A stretch of DNA of 5,184 bases from Prevotellaceae bacterium. GTDB lineage: Bacteria > Bacteroidota > Bacteroidia > Bacteroidales > Paludibacteraceae. The stretch covers positions 1-5,184 of the forward strand of contig JAIRTG010000024.1 of assembly GCA_031255055.1 (NCBI GenBank). Reading direction: 5' to 3'. Below the pieces are notes generated by a model. That model was not told the origin of the DNA, did not search any database, and worked only from the letters and a program-made list of their open reading frames with translations. A program made the translations under genes and the position numbers. Within the stretch, counting starts at the first letter, position 1; every line of letters starts with the position of its first letter. Positions 5,077-5,184 of the stretch are shown piece by piece.

Positions 5077-5184
5077 GTGATTAAATAGTGATTAGTGATT
5101 AGTGATTAGTGATTAGTGATTAGTGAGTAGTGATTAGTGATTAGTGATTAGTGATTAGTGATTAGTGATTAGTGATTAGTGAGT
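5077..5184. repeat. Right heptamer array (GTGATTA)n, cut by window edge
   Basis: An isolated GTGATTA at 5077-5083 is followed, after AATA, by an uninterrupted array from 5088: thirteen full 7-base units and a six-base partial one at the edge. All units are GTGATTA except GTGAGTA at 5123-5129 and the start of another (GTGAGT) at 5179-5184, 56 bases (eight units) later. Because the unit length is not a multiple of three, every frame on both strands meets stop codons (TGA or TAG on plus, TAA on minus) within 21 bases. The array runs out of the window, so its full length is unknown. Confidence 0.95.

Noticed and set aside
5088..5184. CRISPR array
   Set aside because: The repeats are 7 bases long and contiguous, without spacers; this is a simple tandem repeat.

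Overview
The window looks like a piece of a Bacteroidales-type (Bacteroidota) chromosome. The evidence is the gene pair LptF/LptG-family permease plus fused ribBA, two good matches to the Bacteroidota promoter element TAnnTTTG in the one divergent intergenic gap, and start codons preceded by A-rich sequence rather than Shine-Dalgarno motifs. The genus cannot be named from the sequence alone.

Layout: four protein genes form two divergent pairs. Leftward from the central gap (about 1958-2133) run a fold-type I PLP-dependent aminotransferase (644-1957) and then a 91-residue SemiSWEET sugar transporter (286-561). A clear intrinsic terminator (225-262) ends this unit. Rightward run an LptF/LptG-family inner-membrane permease (2134-3642, GTG start) and, 16 nt later, bifunctional ribBA (3659-4909) for riboflavin synthesis. 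These are core or housekeeping genes. I see no phage, defence, CRISPR, transposase, tRNA or rRNA sequence.

The unusual part is what brackets the four genes. An intergenic element of about 185 bp lies at 35-220 and, inverted, at 4891-5075. In each arm the order from the outside in is: a GTGATTA heptamer array, a GC-rich 8-bp hairpin, then two tandem modules. Each module is a mini-hairpin, a G-rich/C-rich hairpin and a (CTCTTT)n tract. Both arms lie at the 3' end of the neighbouring transcription unit, in the same orientation relative to transcription. Over the 112 best-matching bases (35-146 against the right arm) I count six substitutions. Four form two compensatory base-pair swaps in one mini-hairpin and two fall in hairpin loops. 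The right arm also supplies the last codons and the stop codon of ribBA. This structured, 3'-end-associated repeat is the best candidate here for something undescribed; a genome-wide search would show whether it is a dispersed family.

Functionally the two operons appear unrelated: lipopolysaccharide export plus flavin synthesis on one side, amino-group transfer plus probable sugar transport on the other. They share only the divergent promoter region, which holds a 12-bp direct repeat (1998-2009, 2025-2036) and a 10-bp palindrome (2084-2093) as possible operators.
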